Below are positions 11,935-24,400 of a stretch of 47,106 bases of DNA, one piece after another (position 1 is the first letter of the stretch; every line of letters starts with the position of its first letter). This DNA comes from Phallusia fumigata (Eukaryota; Chordata; Ascidiacea; Phlebobranchia; Ascidiidae): positions 1-47,106 of the forward strand of contig QXVZ01005995.1 of NCBI GenBank assembly GCA_008931825.1, in the 5' to 3' direction. The position numbers and the translations under genes are program-made. The notes under the pieces are model-generated. The model was not told the origin of the DNA. It worked only from the letters and a program-made list of their open reading frames with translations, and searched no databases.

Positions 11935-14704
11935 TTAATATACTGGGTGCTCCCTCTCATGGCTTGTCGTCGATATCAGGTGGTTGATATCCCGATCGTG
12001 CCGTGAAAACGTCTTCCTGGCGATGGAAACGAGCTGAAGGAACCACACAATGTTCAGCAAGTCCATAAACGCCAGCGGCAGGAAACATGACAGCCTTGCT
12101 CCGACCGACAAACTGAGACGTTGTAAATTGGTTATTAAGGGAATTTTGTTTGGGATATTTGTTTGGCATCAGCATTAAAACAAATGTGCACTAAGCAGTA
12201 GTCGCGAGAAAAGGTTTTTGATGCTGCCGTCTTTTGTATACTTGACTTATATTAGCACAAGACCGGATTAAAGACCCCTCTTGGAGGATCTAAGCACTTT
12301 CAAATGTTCAAATATGGGGTCGGGGGGCTTTATTGATAAAATATCTGATAGCGCCAGGGCGTGCTTTTTCCAGGGTATTCTCCGCTCTGTTCCTATATCC
12401 TACTTTGAGCCCATGGATAATAATTAATTCGGCTGTAGAAAATTTATTTGTTGTCTCATTAATCCTGATGTACGCGTTTATGTAGCTTCACTGTAATCCA
12501 CCCCTACACAAGAAATACACGTTTTGACAAGCCAAGTCAATACAGTTGAGGATATTAGAAGAGTTTGAGAATTTTTATCTCGGGAAAAACCTTCACCTCA
12601 GCAAATTTATCAGATAGTTGTGACAGGTTTTTAGGTCCTCAAGGGATTGTGTACTTTCGATACACAGTATGATGTTTGCTTAACGGCGCCAGAAACGCAC
12701 CTAACGCCGCCTAGCTTCAAGTTCAGCATACAAATTATACCAATATTTATCTAATTCCAACACACCAACACCTGGTGACTCCCAGTAGCTATTTACCAGC
12801 AACATATAACGGCATGATGTTATACTTAGCACCAACCTTGTGTAACTCGGTGTTTTTGATGCAACATACAATATCCAGTAACAAACGGGAATGATAAGAA
12901 TTCTCCCGACAAAATAAAAGATGAGAGTAAGTATGCCATTAACGAGGAAGATGCGTCTCCTCGACATTTGGAAGGCTTTCATTGAAACCCTTTTAAAAAT
13001 TATAACGCCATGTAAATCACGCAATAATTTTATTGCACAAATAACAAGCGACAATATTTTACATGGATTTACACAAGCTAATTTGCAAATAAGTTAGGTT
13101 TTAACGGCAAAATAGGCCTATAGATGTTAACACAGGACTGGGTTAAGCTTGTGCGTGGCTGTATTGGCAACAATACTTACTGTGTTACAAGAAACGGTGT
13201 AGACAATTCAGTTAGTAATCGAAGAGATGTGTAAAACCACCATACATCAAAATACTGCAAAAAAATAATGTATTGATCTAAACAAACAGTCAAATTTCGT
13301 TGGATTTTTCAAATATTAGGTTGGATTTCTTTGTTTGTTTTTTGCTCGATGATAAAAACGTGGTACATTATCATTAAGTCGTTCATGATTCTAACAGCGC
13401 TATCTTCGTAGTTTTGTAGGCATGTGAAGTTTATAGGTGTGAAACAAAAATGAAACAGCATTTAGTGCAAACATAAGATAAACCAAACAAAAACGGTTCT
13501 GGCCCTTACCAGGTTTCCGACGAACACGCTGACGATTACAATCACGTGATGTACCAGAAGAGTTCCAAATAAGTTTTCTCGATGGCGAATAAAAAAATAT
13601 GCATCTGGAAGCAAAAATTAGCTCTTAAGCTTGAATTGTTTATTTTTTGTTTTCGGAAGAAGGAACGTACCTGCAAGACAATATCCACATACGCAAGTCG
13701 CATTAAAAACAGCAGCCGATGTGACAGGACCCCTTAGAAAAATGGAGTAAATTATATAGCTGTCAGTAAGCAAACAAAGTTAACCCCAACAAGAGTGGAT
13801 GGTCCCATAGGGTCAACAACCTAAAGTAAGCCTATTTGCTGACGGCACAATGACTTGCATTTAGTAATACGGTCAATACAGATTGTTGAATCGGTCATTT
13901 ACTTAACTGGAAACATAACAGACAGAGAACTTGTATATAGTGAACACATTTTATTGCAAACGGCAGTGTTTTGATTAAGCTACTCTTCAATTGCGTATCA
14001 TGTTGTAATAGTTTTAATAGGGAAAACCTATTTTAGTATAGTTTAGTAATAGGAATACTTGTTAATATAACTACAACAACTACTTTCACAAAGCATTGTA
14101 GCTTATTTTTACCGTATGAAATCCTCAAATGTGTTGACCTGGCTTGCAAGAACGTAAATGCTTGTGACGCACGCGACAACAGAGTAAACGAAGGTGGTGA
14201 CCCTTCACATAAAAACAACAATATCAGGCAAAGTCCACGCCGGGTTAAAACAACATCATGAATCAACGCAGTGCTGAACAAGAATTTTAAACTATGGACC
14301 GAAGCCAGTTACACAAAAATATTTTTCTGTTAAAAAAATATGTAACTGCCTGATCCGTTTGTTTTGCCAAAACTACATTACAAACGGCCTTCGAAAGTCA
14401 TGTAAACACTATTTAATTATACCTTGTACCACATTATACCTTGTATCAAATCTATAGGTTTACTTTACTAACAACAAACTGACATTCCCTACCTTGAGTT
14501 GCACCCGATTTGAGTCTCCAAGGGCAAGTTGCAAAAATTCGGTTTGATCCTTTCATTTGCTTGTGGCGCAATATACAAGGTAAACACTACGCACGAAACA
14601 GCAGAGACCGCCACTTGCAGGCTAAAAAAACACGCCTGGTACACCTCAGGTGACATTCCAAACAGACAAAAGACCCCGGATAGCTTGCCTTCCGCCGAAA
14701 TCAT
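11935..14704 (-). CDS. TLCD4-like: TLC-domain protein 4 (TLCD4/TMEM56-like), complete, diverged
   Basis: Complete seven-exon gene: 14493-14704 (ATG 14702-14704), 14113-14202, 13671-13732, 13510-13604, 13181-13254, 12837-12989, 11935-12112 (TAA 11935-11937). CDS is 864 nt, 287 residues, with a longer N terminus than copies 1-3. The last exon is recognised by FMDLLNIVWF, in a different frame from the longest open frame there. An in-frame read-through past the exon 6 donor to 12701 is a false extension, because the GT at 12835-12836 gives exactly the 153-bp exon of copies 1 and 2. Motifs: VHHVIV (double histidine), RLLTELSTPFLV, LVNGILTLIF. The histidine found at SVH in copies 1-3 is tyrosine here (FVYS), shared with copy 5. 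The last exon continues 41 residues past LLNIVWF and is rich in charged residues. Confidence 0.9.
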
Positions 14705-15711
14705 TTAAATCGTTCTGGAGGTTACTAACTGGAGTCGGTACAATTGCCTGGGACCTGAGTGTGACAAACACACGGTGATTTTTGACAACAGGTAACGCGG
14801 GTACGTTAATTCAGGTCAACACCTGATGAAACCACAGTTTGTTTGTCAACGTCGCTATTTAAGCATTGGTTTGTCATACGTAGTGTTGTTTGACCCTTTA
14901 CCTGCCGGAAATTATTGGCAGATCGATATTCAAGGACGGGTTACGCTATGTCACGGCCTGCACCGCCATTCTTCTCGTGTCCGCAGCACGTAGCGCAAAT
15001 ACAAACCAATTGGCCAAACGGACTAAAAATGTTCCTGAACTCAGCTGTAATTAATTAGTATTAATAATTTTTAAAATCATTCTTCTCCAATCCCGAATTG
15101 TTAATCCTATTCTATTCATTTTTGCAATATGTAACGGGATGTAGCCTAATTAAGTGTTGTAAAAGGACTTTGTTTACATGAATGTTTTTATCACTTGTTT
15201 AATTTACAATTATATTAACCAGGAGTAGCAATTTGAAAAACTTTCGCAAACAGAACAAGAAAATTAGATTTTGCAAACGAAAGGTCCGAGTGTTTCAGTA
15301 AACGTGTTTTGGTTTGGGTGCTTTTCACTGTTTGGTAAGAGGCTTTTGAATCCAATTACCCGATGAAAAACGCACTTTTGGCGTTCAATCTCTTTCGCCC
15401 ACTATTGTTGATGTTCGCGACCTCAATGGTTTTGCTCCGTTATCTGTTTAAATACTGTCCTTCGCGAAGAAAAAGTCAAACTCCACATATGTTTTTGAGT
15501 CAAGCTCAATGTAACTTGCTGTACACAGGGTTGCGACACCGACCGATGTAGAAGACCAACAACGGCAGTGAACTCGTGATATTTATGCAAAAGTAAAACA
15601 GTAGCGAAAAAGCGAGTGAAAATGGTGATGGCGATCAGCAATTAATTACACTTTAGTAAGCAACGTCATGCAAGTGAAAATACAACAGCTGGTTTGGGGA
15701 GATGACCCGGT
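14705..15711. other. Intergenic between TLC copy 4 and the mosaic protease gene
   Basis: About 1 kb. It contains the presumed promoter of TLC copy 4 (right of 14704) and the 3' UTR side of the protease gene (left of 15712). Short open frames at 15363-15551 and 15423-15641 overlap on opposite strands and show no motif. No canonical polyadenylation hexamer stands out. Confidence 0.5.
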
Positions 15712-18430
15712 TTAGTAGATATCAGAATTATCGTAAAGCCACTGTCGAAGAACGGTCCCCACTCGAGTGTAGACCCCAGGTTTGTTGGGGTCGCCACATC
15801 CGTCGCCCCATGAAACAATACCGGCAAGCCACCAACTCTGTAAACGCGCACTGCAAAGAGGGAAAAACGATTGAGTTGTATCTACTTACATTTAGAGGGG
15901 ATTTAAAACTAAAAAGGGACATCCGTTTATTTATTTTGAAGAGGCCCCACGTTATTTGAGATAATAGTCTTTAGATGTCCCTTGTTTGCGACAGACTACC
16001 GCTAGTTTTTGTGTTTATACTGCTACATATTTTCAAAACTAATAGACCCTAGAAAGGGGGACTCTAGCTATAGCTTCAATTAAAATCTAGGTCTAACACT
16101 ATTTCGTTCCTGTGATCAAATCCATCTGTACATTACAAGTTGTTTCATTGTTACGAAATATATATTTGCTTTACTGGAAATATAGTTCTAACAATAAAAT
16201 GTTTTGGCGATTCATAATACCTAAGAAACAACGGAAGCGAGAAAATAAATACCTCCATAGGGCGAACGGTCCCCCGGAGTCACCTTGGCACGAGTCTTGC
16301 TTTAGCAACCCCCCGGCGCAAAACATTAACTTTGTCATTCCGGGGTTTTTAGCAGAGCAGAATGATTGCGAACGAATTGGAAGTTTCACCTGCAGAAAGC
16401 AATATTTAAGAGAAGAAGTACGATTAGTTATCAGCATTGTAAAATTGTCAGCGAAAGTGAAACTTCTTTTCGCAAATGTTACGTCACATTTCTGCAATCG
16501 TAACATTTTCCTGTGGTAAAGATTTTTTATTGTGGTTGGGGGGACTTCTATTCATATCCCCCTCCAATATTTTTGATTCGATTGTTTTTTACAACTTTTT
16601 TTTGTACTAGCGTATAACGATTTAAAGCGGGTTCAAAAAGCTGGCTCGCTGTATCATCAAAACAAATTTAGCACTTTTTAAATACTTTTTAGAGGATCGC
16701 AAACAGTTTTAATGGCATTTTAAGGTTGTCGCAGTCGATGGGTAACCCATTACTTGTAACATAAAAATCTGTATTGTGATGTCATAACTTTCCGTCAATC
16801 GATATGACGTCATCTACACAAAATTTCTTACAAAAAGTCCCTCCACCCAATAATTTCAATAGATTTGCGCCACTGATGTTTGACAAGATTAAAGGACCCT
16901 ATAAACATTACGAACAGGATCTCATGTCACCAAATGAATACACTTAGGCCAGACAACATCTCGGTTATCAGATTACTCGGATTTTCTTACTTACCTCTCT
17001 TAAAACTCTGCGATCGCGACGGTTGTTTGTGACACCCCAGCCAAAAACCATACCGTATTTAAAGCTACTAGTTCCTTTAGCGGCACGTGGTTTTAAATCG
17101 GTGTCGGTGTTATCAGAACGAGGAACGCAAATAGGCTGTGAAGAACAAAAAAAAGTTGGTTATTATTTGAGTTATTGCAAACAGTTTCTGTATAGCAACG
17201 CGATAAATTATGCTACAAATGTTCAGTTCGCATAACATTGAACAGTCTAATGAGCAAATCTGAAAAACTGTACACTACACCCCTTTGGAAAATCGCCCAG
17301 TGGCTTTTGTAAAACGGGTAAAAAACAGACAAAAAAAAACTTCGACAAATTATTCCCTCCACCAGTCAAAATACAACCGAGATATAAAAAAACATAACAG
17401 TGTCTTACCTTTACTCCTTTTGTAAAATTAAATGGCCGATCCAACGTTAGTATGGCAATATCACCATGAAATGTTTCTGAATTGTAGCTTTCATAGTTTT
17501 GAATTAGTTGTACACCGGCTGACTGCTGGTAAGGCTCAATCAGATCAATATTCGAATCCAGTTTACCGGCGTAGACTCGTAGTTCACTTTCAAGCACTCC
17601 TGCAAACATTGATGATTTCGATACACAAATCCTAGTCAAGAACAATAGACTAACAGGCCAAAAATGTGGCTCAATAGTTTAATGAAGTTGTTTGTTTATC
17701 TGCTCTGGAGGACAAAGCTTAGATTTTGCTTTTTGTGTTTCTATTACATTCTTCCTCGTTTCGATTGCTGTTTGCATCTGAGGTATTTAGCGAACTACTA
17801 TACTAACATAGAAAAATTTAAATACAAAGCTGTTTAACTTGTAAGCAAACAAAAAAATAGTTTGATTGTTTAACATGTGGCGTACTTCGCACACAGTGAG
17901 CAGCTGTCACCACACGTCGGGGTTCCAAGATACTTCCACCACAGATTAGACCTCGAGGTACTGCAACATCATGAGTTGTCTAAACAGAAACACCCATGAT
18001 TTTTTTCGTACGTTTTTGTAGCCTTGTGGCCCTGCACTGATCCTGTGAGGTGTATTTCATTTTTCATTGCGTAAGCCACGATATATAAACTATTAATGAC
18101 TTCCTTGAACCACCGCATTTTTTACTTTTGCATGATTCATATTGTAGCCTATATTATAGACACCAAAAGTGCAAATGTGTTGTTTTTAGACATATCGACT
18201 TTTGGTCGAATGGTCTGAGGCGCTCGACCCATATACAGACATAAAAAAAAACGATCGGGATTAGTTCTCGGGATCGTCCCGGGTTCGAACCCCGTGAATA
18301 AAAAAAAAACAGCCAACCTTGTACAAAAACACCATAAAAGGAGCGCCCAGCGCTGGCACGGTTCGTCCTCCAATAATTTTTGGTGCCTTTGTTCTGTCCT
18401 TGTGATCCATTGGTAGGGAAAGTCCACAAA
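15712..18430 (-). other. Protease gene, trypsin-type catalytic domain
   Basis: Six exons encode an S1 serine protease domain. Exon 18318-18430 has VCGLS, then the activation site APK followed by [14 protein letters not shown]. Exon 17886-17979 carries [18 protein letters not shown] (catalytic His). Exon 17409-17599 carries [11 protein letters not shown] (catalytic Asp). Exon 16995-17135 carries PICVP and VFGWG. Exon 16253-16389 carries [10 protein letters not shown] (catalytic Ser, with Asp six residues before it, predicting cleavage after Lys/Arg). Exon 15712-15835 carries [22 protein letters not shown] and stop TAA at 15712-15714. The cysteines of VCGLS and PICVP are placed to keep the non-catalytic region disulfide-linked after activation. 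The last acceptor is the second AG of CAGAG, chosen by phase. Confidence 0.92.
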
Positions 18431-21400
18431 CTAAAAAAACAAAACGGAAACATAAAGGTTCCGACTCACGATTTCTTTAATGCTAATTCAGTAGTTTGTT
18501 AAGTTTACCTTGGGTGGTACGAGATTCCACAGCAACAAAGCGCCTTGCCGTTCTTTCGACGTTTTGAAACGAGAATTGACATTTGTATTCGCCTGCTTGC
18601 TCGTAGGTTGCCTGGAAAATTGTGAGAACGCGTCCGCCATTAGTAATCCGCACACGATTGCGGTCCTGTAAAAACACGAATCGGCTATTAAAAAAAGTAA
18701 CATTCAATATAAGGCGAAACAACGAACGTGGTTTTTGCATGAAAGTATTTAAACCAAAACAAAAATTTACAGTAATTACACTTGTTTTGAAAAGATTTAT
18801 TATCTAGTATTGTTTATAGCCTATAATATTGATTCCAACAAAGTGTTACAATATAGTGTTGGTGTGTTGTTTTTTCTAATTCTCATTGTAAGTACCACCT
18901 GTGAAGTTTCACATTGTATACCAGCCCCTTAAAGAGTTTAAAGGTACCATTAACGGTATTACTTTCACAATTTGAGTAAGCAAAAAATGAAAGGTCAATG
19001 GGAGAATTTTGGCGTAAATTTGTAACCCTGGCTGTGTTATGGTTGTCAGTCAGTGGGATGGATAAGTTAGCGTATGGTTTAGAGCCTAACTCAAAGATGA
19101 AGACGCCAACAAAGTGAAGTATTAATAACGTGCCTTTTTGGCCTTTCCGTATGGTCAATTCTTTACGTTTTAACATTGAAATGACACCATTTGCCAACGA
19201 GTCGAATATTTACTACAAGAATGCCCGTTCTGCCTATTAGCATAAGTCTTGTCCTTCCTGAATGGATACACCAGATTAGGTTTTTGACACTTACTGCTTC
19301 GAGGATCTCCCGGTTTCGGTGCCAAATGATGACTGAGTTTATCACTAGTGGGACTGTACAGGTCAATGAAAATGACGTTCCGCTCGGAATAGTTTCGTTT
19401 CCATTGATGCGGATTGTTCCATACACTTCTGCACAAGTTGGTCCTCTACAAAAAAGTATAGTTTCCAATACGCACCACATCAATAGTTTGTGGGGAAATT
19501 CAAAGGTACCTAAATCCCTGACGACAAACGCAGGTAAATCCCGCATCATCAGAAGCATCCCACACACATCTTCCCAAATTATTGCAAGGGTTGTTCGCGC
19601 AAACATCAACTGAAGAAATACCCAAAAAATCGATTTGCATGTAGACCAAAGGTAAAAGTATATGAGGCTAGTAAAACTTAAGATTAATTTGTAAGTTAAT
19701 TTTGTAGTCAAATACATTAGATCAGGTCACCTGTAGAGGTACAACTTTGTTCGTTAGCGCCAAGTTCAAAGCCATTGCGACACCGGCAACTGAAACTTCC
19801 AACCGAGTTGTCACAGATCTGGTAAACAGGCAAAGTAATTTTTTTGCTTTTGTTGAAAAAACTAACATTTGTTTTTATTGACCCACATGCTGACAACCTC
19901 CATTGCTCTGCATACACTCGTTGAGGTCGATGCATTGAGAACGAGCAGGGTTTGGCTGATACCCCTCTGCACAATCGGTCACTGAAACGCAAAAACAAAT
20001 ATTAAGGCACTAAAAACTAATTATTTAAAAGCATAACTGATAGACTTGTAAAAAAATAACGAGTGGGGTAAAAAATGAAGCGTGACCCAGTTAGTGACGT
20101 CACATGAGTGTATATCGCACCAGCTTCTGTCATTAAGCAATGATGACAACACAGCGATCGTCGAAACGTTTGCGATTAAATACTCCGTTTTTAGCGTAAA
20201 TGAGACTGTGATAGTTCCTTGCAGTTACGTTGTTAAACAAGCTAATCCTTGGGTCGGTATATTGTGTTTCTAAAAACCAACTAGTTTCACAGTCTCATTT
20301 ACGCTATAGGACGCACAAGCAAACCTAGTTAAAAGTGTGAAGTAGACAAGTTTTGACCAAAATGATTGACACAAAGTTATCAACAAATACAACGAGTTGT
20401 AACAGCTCTTACCTCTGCCATCCCCGCCCCGGTAAGTTTCTTCCCTGCATTCTTGCAAGGAAGCGAGCTGCGATCTAAACAAGTCGGGACACACACATTT
20501 CGCTTTTATGCCACCAGATGAAATAGGAGCTGGCACACAGGTGTGAGTACAGCCACGTGTTAAGCAAAGACTGGGAGCTGTAAAAAAGTTTCATGTTGGT
20601 AAGACTTTATCAAGTGGACCACTTTTTAAAAAATGGTTGTGAGGACTTACATGAGGGAAAGGCGTATTCTTCGTCAATAATCAGAAAACCCATTGGTCTA
20701 GTCAAACCCATAAGCACAAATTGTGCAGACTGTCCAGTCATTTTGTCCATACTGATTATTGCCCGGTGTTGCCAATCACTGTAGTAAACTGCAAACGTAA
20801 AAAACGATAAAAATGCCTTCGTTTCGTCTAAATCTGCTGATTTACAGTAAAGTTTCGTCGTTTGTTTAAAAACAATTTTCAGGGTTCTCGCTACCCGTGA
20901 CAACAATAATATGAGCTAAAAAGGCCAGATGTTTAAATCCATCAGCGAGTAAAAATAATTTAAAATAATTAAAATATATTGCTGAAAAATGTCAAATTTG
21001 AGCCAAATATTAACCGTCCCGCCGGTACGGACTAATATACCTGTCTCTTAAAAAACAACCCCAAAGCAGCAATGCTCCTGGTACCTTTATCGTGGTAAAC
21101 AGCAACAGAGTACGGGTGCCTAAATATCTGTGGATGTTGCCGAACAGTACCGGTCTGGGATCCGTCAAAGTTCGTCCATTTGAGGGCGTGAAGGAAGGCA
21201 TCAACCCAGTAGAGGCGGTTAAGTTGAAAATCTGCCACAATGACAACGATTTGGGATATTATTAGTGCTTCCATATTTTAATTCATCTTTACAGTGATAT
21301 AAAGTCTACTTGTAGAGGATAGTAACTACAAGAGAAAATATTTGCATGTGGCGTTTTTCTTTTTTAGAAAGCAAAAAACTTTTCAATTCAAAACATTACT

Positions 21401-24400
21401 TAGGAAGATGAAATAGCCACAAGTTTTGTCATGTAAAGTGTACAACATTTGCTATATGTTTGATTATAGGTGTTTAACAAATTGGGACAGAAAACGTTCA
21501 ACTACATAACCATACAAACCTATGACCATTCCATTGGGCCATCGTATATTGACATCTACGATAGTAATGCAAGTACTTCCGTCCATAGAACATCGTTCAA
21601 TTTTAGGATGCGTTCCCCAGTCAGATATGAACAACCATCTAAAATGTTTGGTTAAAGAATTTAGCTGAAAGACTGACCACTTGCCAACACCTTACCCTTT
21701 CGCGGGATGAGCAACAATCGCTCGGGGCAGGTAGGTTTCGTTTCTGGCAAAAACAGTCGCGACCTGTGTCTCGTCAAGCACTTGGGAGAGCTTGGTAACA
21801 AATACTGAATGTAAAGCAAAGTCGGTCCAGTAGAGGTTCCTGTTGATCCAATCCACTGCAAGTCCGTCGGGATGACGCAGGTAGGTCGAGTGGTTGGAGC
21901 CAAACAAGACGGTTTCCACTGATGTTAGTTGGTTGTCGTCACCCAATAACCCCCTGCAAGAGACAAGATCATAAAAGGGTTATGCTTCTTTGATTTATGA
22001 GTTGGTCGCTGTTTGTTGATTGATATTGCTATGCTTGCCAGGTGTACCATCTTACAAAAATTTGTGGACAAGCAAACAATGGTTGTACGTTTAAGTTGAT
22101 AAAGTTTTTATTTGTTTAGGTTTAACTACGAGTTCAGCGGCTAAACTGAAGTTTTTAAAAAATCATAGATTTTGAATTAATCTGCGTGGCAGGCTCTAAA
22201 TGACAATAGAAGTGGTTGAAGAAAAAAATCAATCTACAAACAGTAACCAGCACAACAGTTATTGTACACATCAAACCCAATCACAACATAAACCTGTATA
22301 TTTGGTCGCGGACGACATCCGACCAATAAACATGACGATCGACTGGGTCGTACGTCACAGCTACGGTGTTTCTATAACCCTGGGACAAAATGCTAGATGT
22401 TCCACGCCTAAAACAGAGTCAAAACATTGTTTTCTGTGTAAATGAGCCAAAATTCATTCTTTGTACAAAACTCTTAAGTTGAAACACGAACAAATCGTGT
22501 TGTGAGAATAAACTTTCATGTGCTTGTAAGCACTAGGATTACCTGTTTTATGCCTAAAAGACATCGTTTTAAGAACCGAAATGCTGTTTAGGACATTTCA
22601 AAGCTCCTATCAGATCTGTGCTAATCTCCATGCTCGGAGTTTTTAAAAGTCCCTCACCTGCGACTCCAGTCATAAAGCAAGTGACGGACGGCCAGTAGAT
22701 CGGCCAAGACCAAGTTTACGTGGGTTCCAGGTGGAACCGAGGGCGCCACCTTGGTGCAGGTTCGCCGATCGCTGCTGGTCGGTTGGTAGCCATCTCCACA
22801 CTCGCACCGATACCCACCAGGACGAGCCAAACACAGTTGACTGCACGTGTGAGCGGCGCAACGGTTAGGTGCTAGGGATATATTGACTTTATTTTAACAA
22901 AAATGGTTTGTCTCTAGTGCCGACAACAAAGCAATATTGCGCGTCGTGTAAAATTTTGTAAGCGTATATGACATGTTGCTTACAGAGCCAACGATATGAA
23001 CAGATTCGAACGTTTGTTTAAATTTTAAAAAATGCGTGACTGCGTAAACGTTTGGGCTGATCAAGATGAGCAGGTGTACAAATTTTCACCAGTTCTTTAT
23101 AGTAGATACGACACAATAGTAAAGATACAATCACTTACACATTGGTTGTTGCTCGGTGTTGATGGCTTTGATCCCGTTGGGTTCTTTTATTTGGCCAGCT
23201 ATGATGTGCATGTTTCTACCAGTTGTTTTCTCAACGCTAAGTACGCCCATCTCGTCGTAGGAAGTCCAAAAAACTAAAACATATAAAAACGAACTACAAA
23301 TTTATTGTAAAAGCGAAACAACAAAAAGATTAGCTCGGGACAATCGTAACCTATGTTACTATACAGCTAGTATAATACTTTTTTGTACTTGGACGTTTTA
23401 AATCAGGAAATATAGCACATTGTCGTCTTTGAGAAAGTCATTCAAAGAGTTTATATCGTACCCCTGTTTCCAGACACTGTTATTCCAATCGGGAACCTGG
23501 TGAGGTCGTTTCCTACAAGTAGGTTGACACGATTTGATCCATCCGTTCCACAATAGCTTATCTCCTTCAGTATCGCATCAGCCCAGTACACTCGAGATGC
23601 GCCGTAATCTGTAAATGTAGCAAAGATCGTTGCGTTTTTAATTAGACGGACTCCATCAACCAATGCTTTTTTCTTCAGCATCATGATGTAGTATCTCCTT
23701 TGGCGATTTTTAGGAACCGTATGTACCGCGACAATTAAAAACAGAAAATCGTTGCTATCACATCCTCATATTACACTGACACTTTTGGCACAGCCTTGTG
23801 TATGCTGACAGCATATAATCCGGAAAACGTATTTTTGCTCCCTATTCAGCACGACAAGTTTCGATCAATAAACGCTCAAACAATCAAACGGTACAAACCT
23901 ATGGTCAAGGCAGTTGCCACCTTGATTCTCGTGCTGACTATTGATGTGCATTGGGTTCCATCCATGGAGCATTTTTCGATTTTGGGAGCCGCGGTTCCAC
24001 CATCGCTGACGTACATGTACCTGACAAAACGAACAACGATATTTCTATTATTGGTAGCAAACACCGTTAAAAATACGTTATCGGGAGTAATTACGTTTGT
24101 ACGCGAAGAGAGGAATGAAGAAAGAAACGAATAGAGTAAGTAATAAAACATACTGCTAGAAAGATTTGAGACGATGACCCCGCCGGAATCTAGCTGGAGT
24201 CACCTTTGTCATCCTTTGACTTCATTTAGGACTTTAATTACCAATAAACTAACCTGGCCTGAGACTTAAACCAGCTTAAAGTGAACAAAACACGAAACAA
24301 TTGCTACAAGGTTTAACATACCCATTGGCAGGATCAACCGCAATTCCCCGAGGCGAATAGTCCTTGGTTTTTTTGATCAAAGTTTTAGTAAAATTGCCGT

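Noticed and set aside
12701..12836. In-frame extension of TLC copy 4 exon 6 to a stop at 12701, suggesting a lost last intron
   Set aside because: A donor at 12835-12836 gives exactly the 153-bp exon of copies 1 and 2, and a matching final exon with FMDLLNIVWF exists at 11935-12112.
18203..18297. Functional tRNA-Leu gene
   Set aside because: A and B boxes are present but the acceptor stem does not pair and the anticodon arm is disrupted by an A-run.
23462..23684. Reading the exon at 23462-23608 as continuing upstream to an ATG near 23684
   Set aside because: The acceptor at 23609-23610 joins the previous exon in phase; the upstream part is intron.
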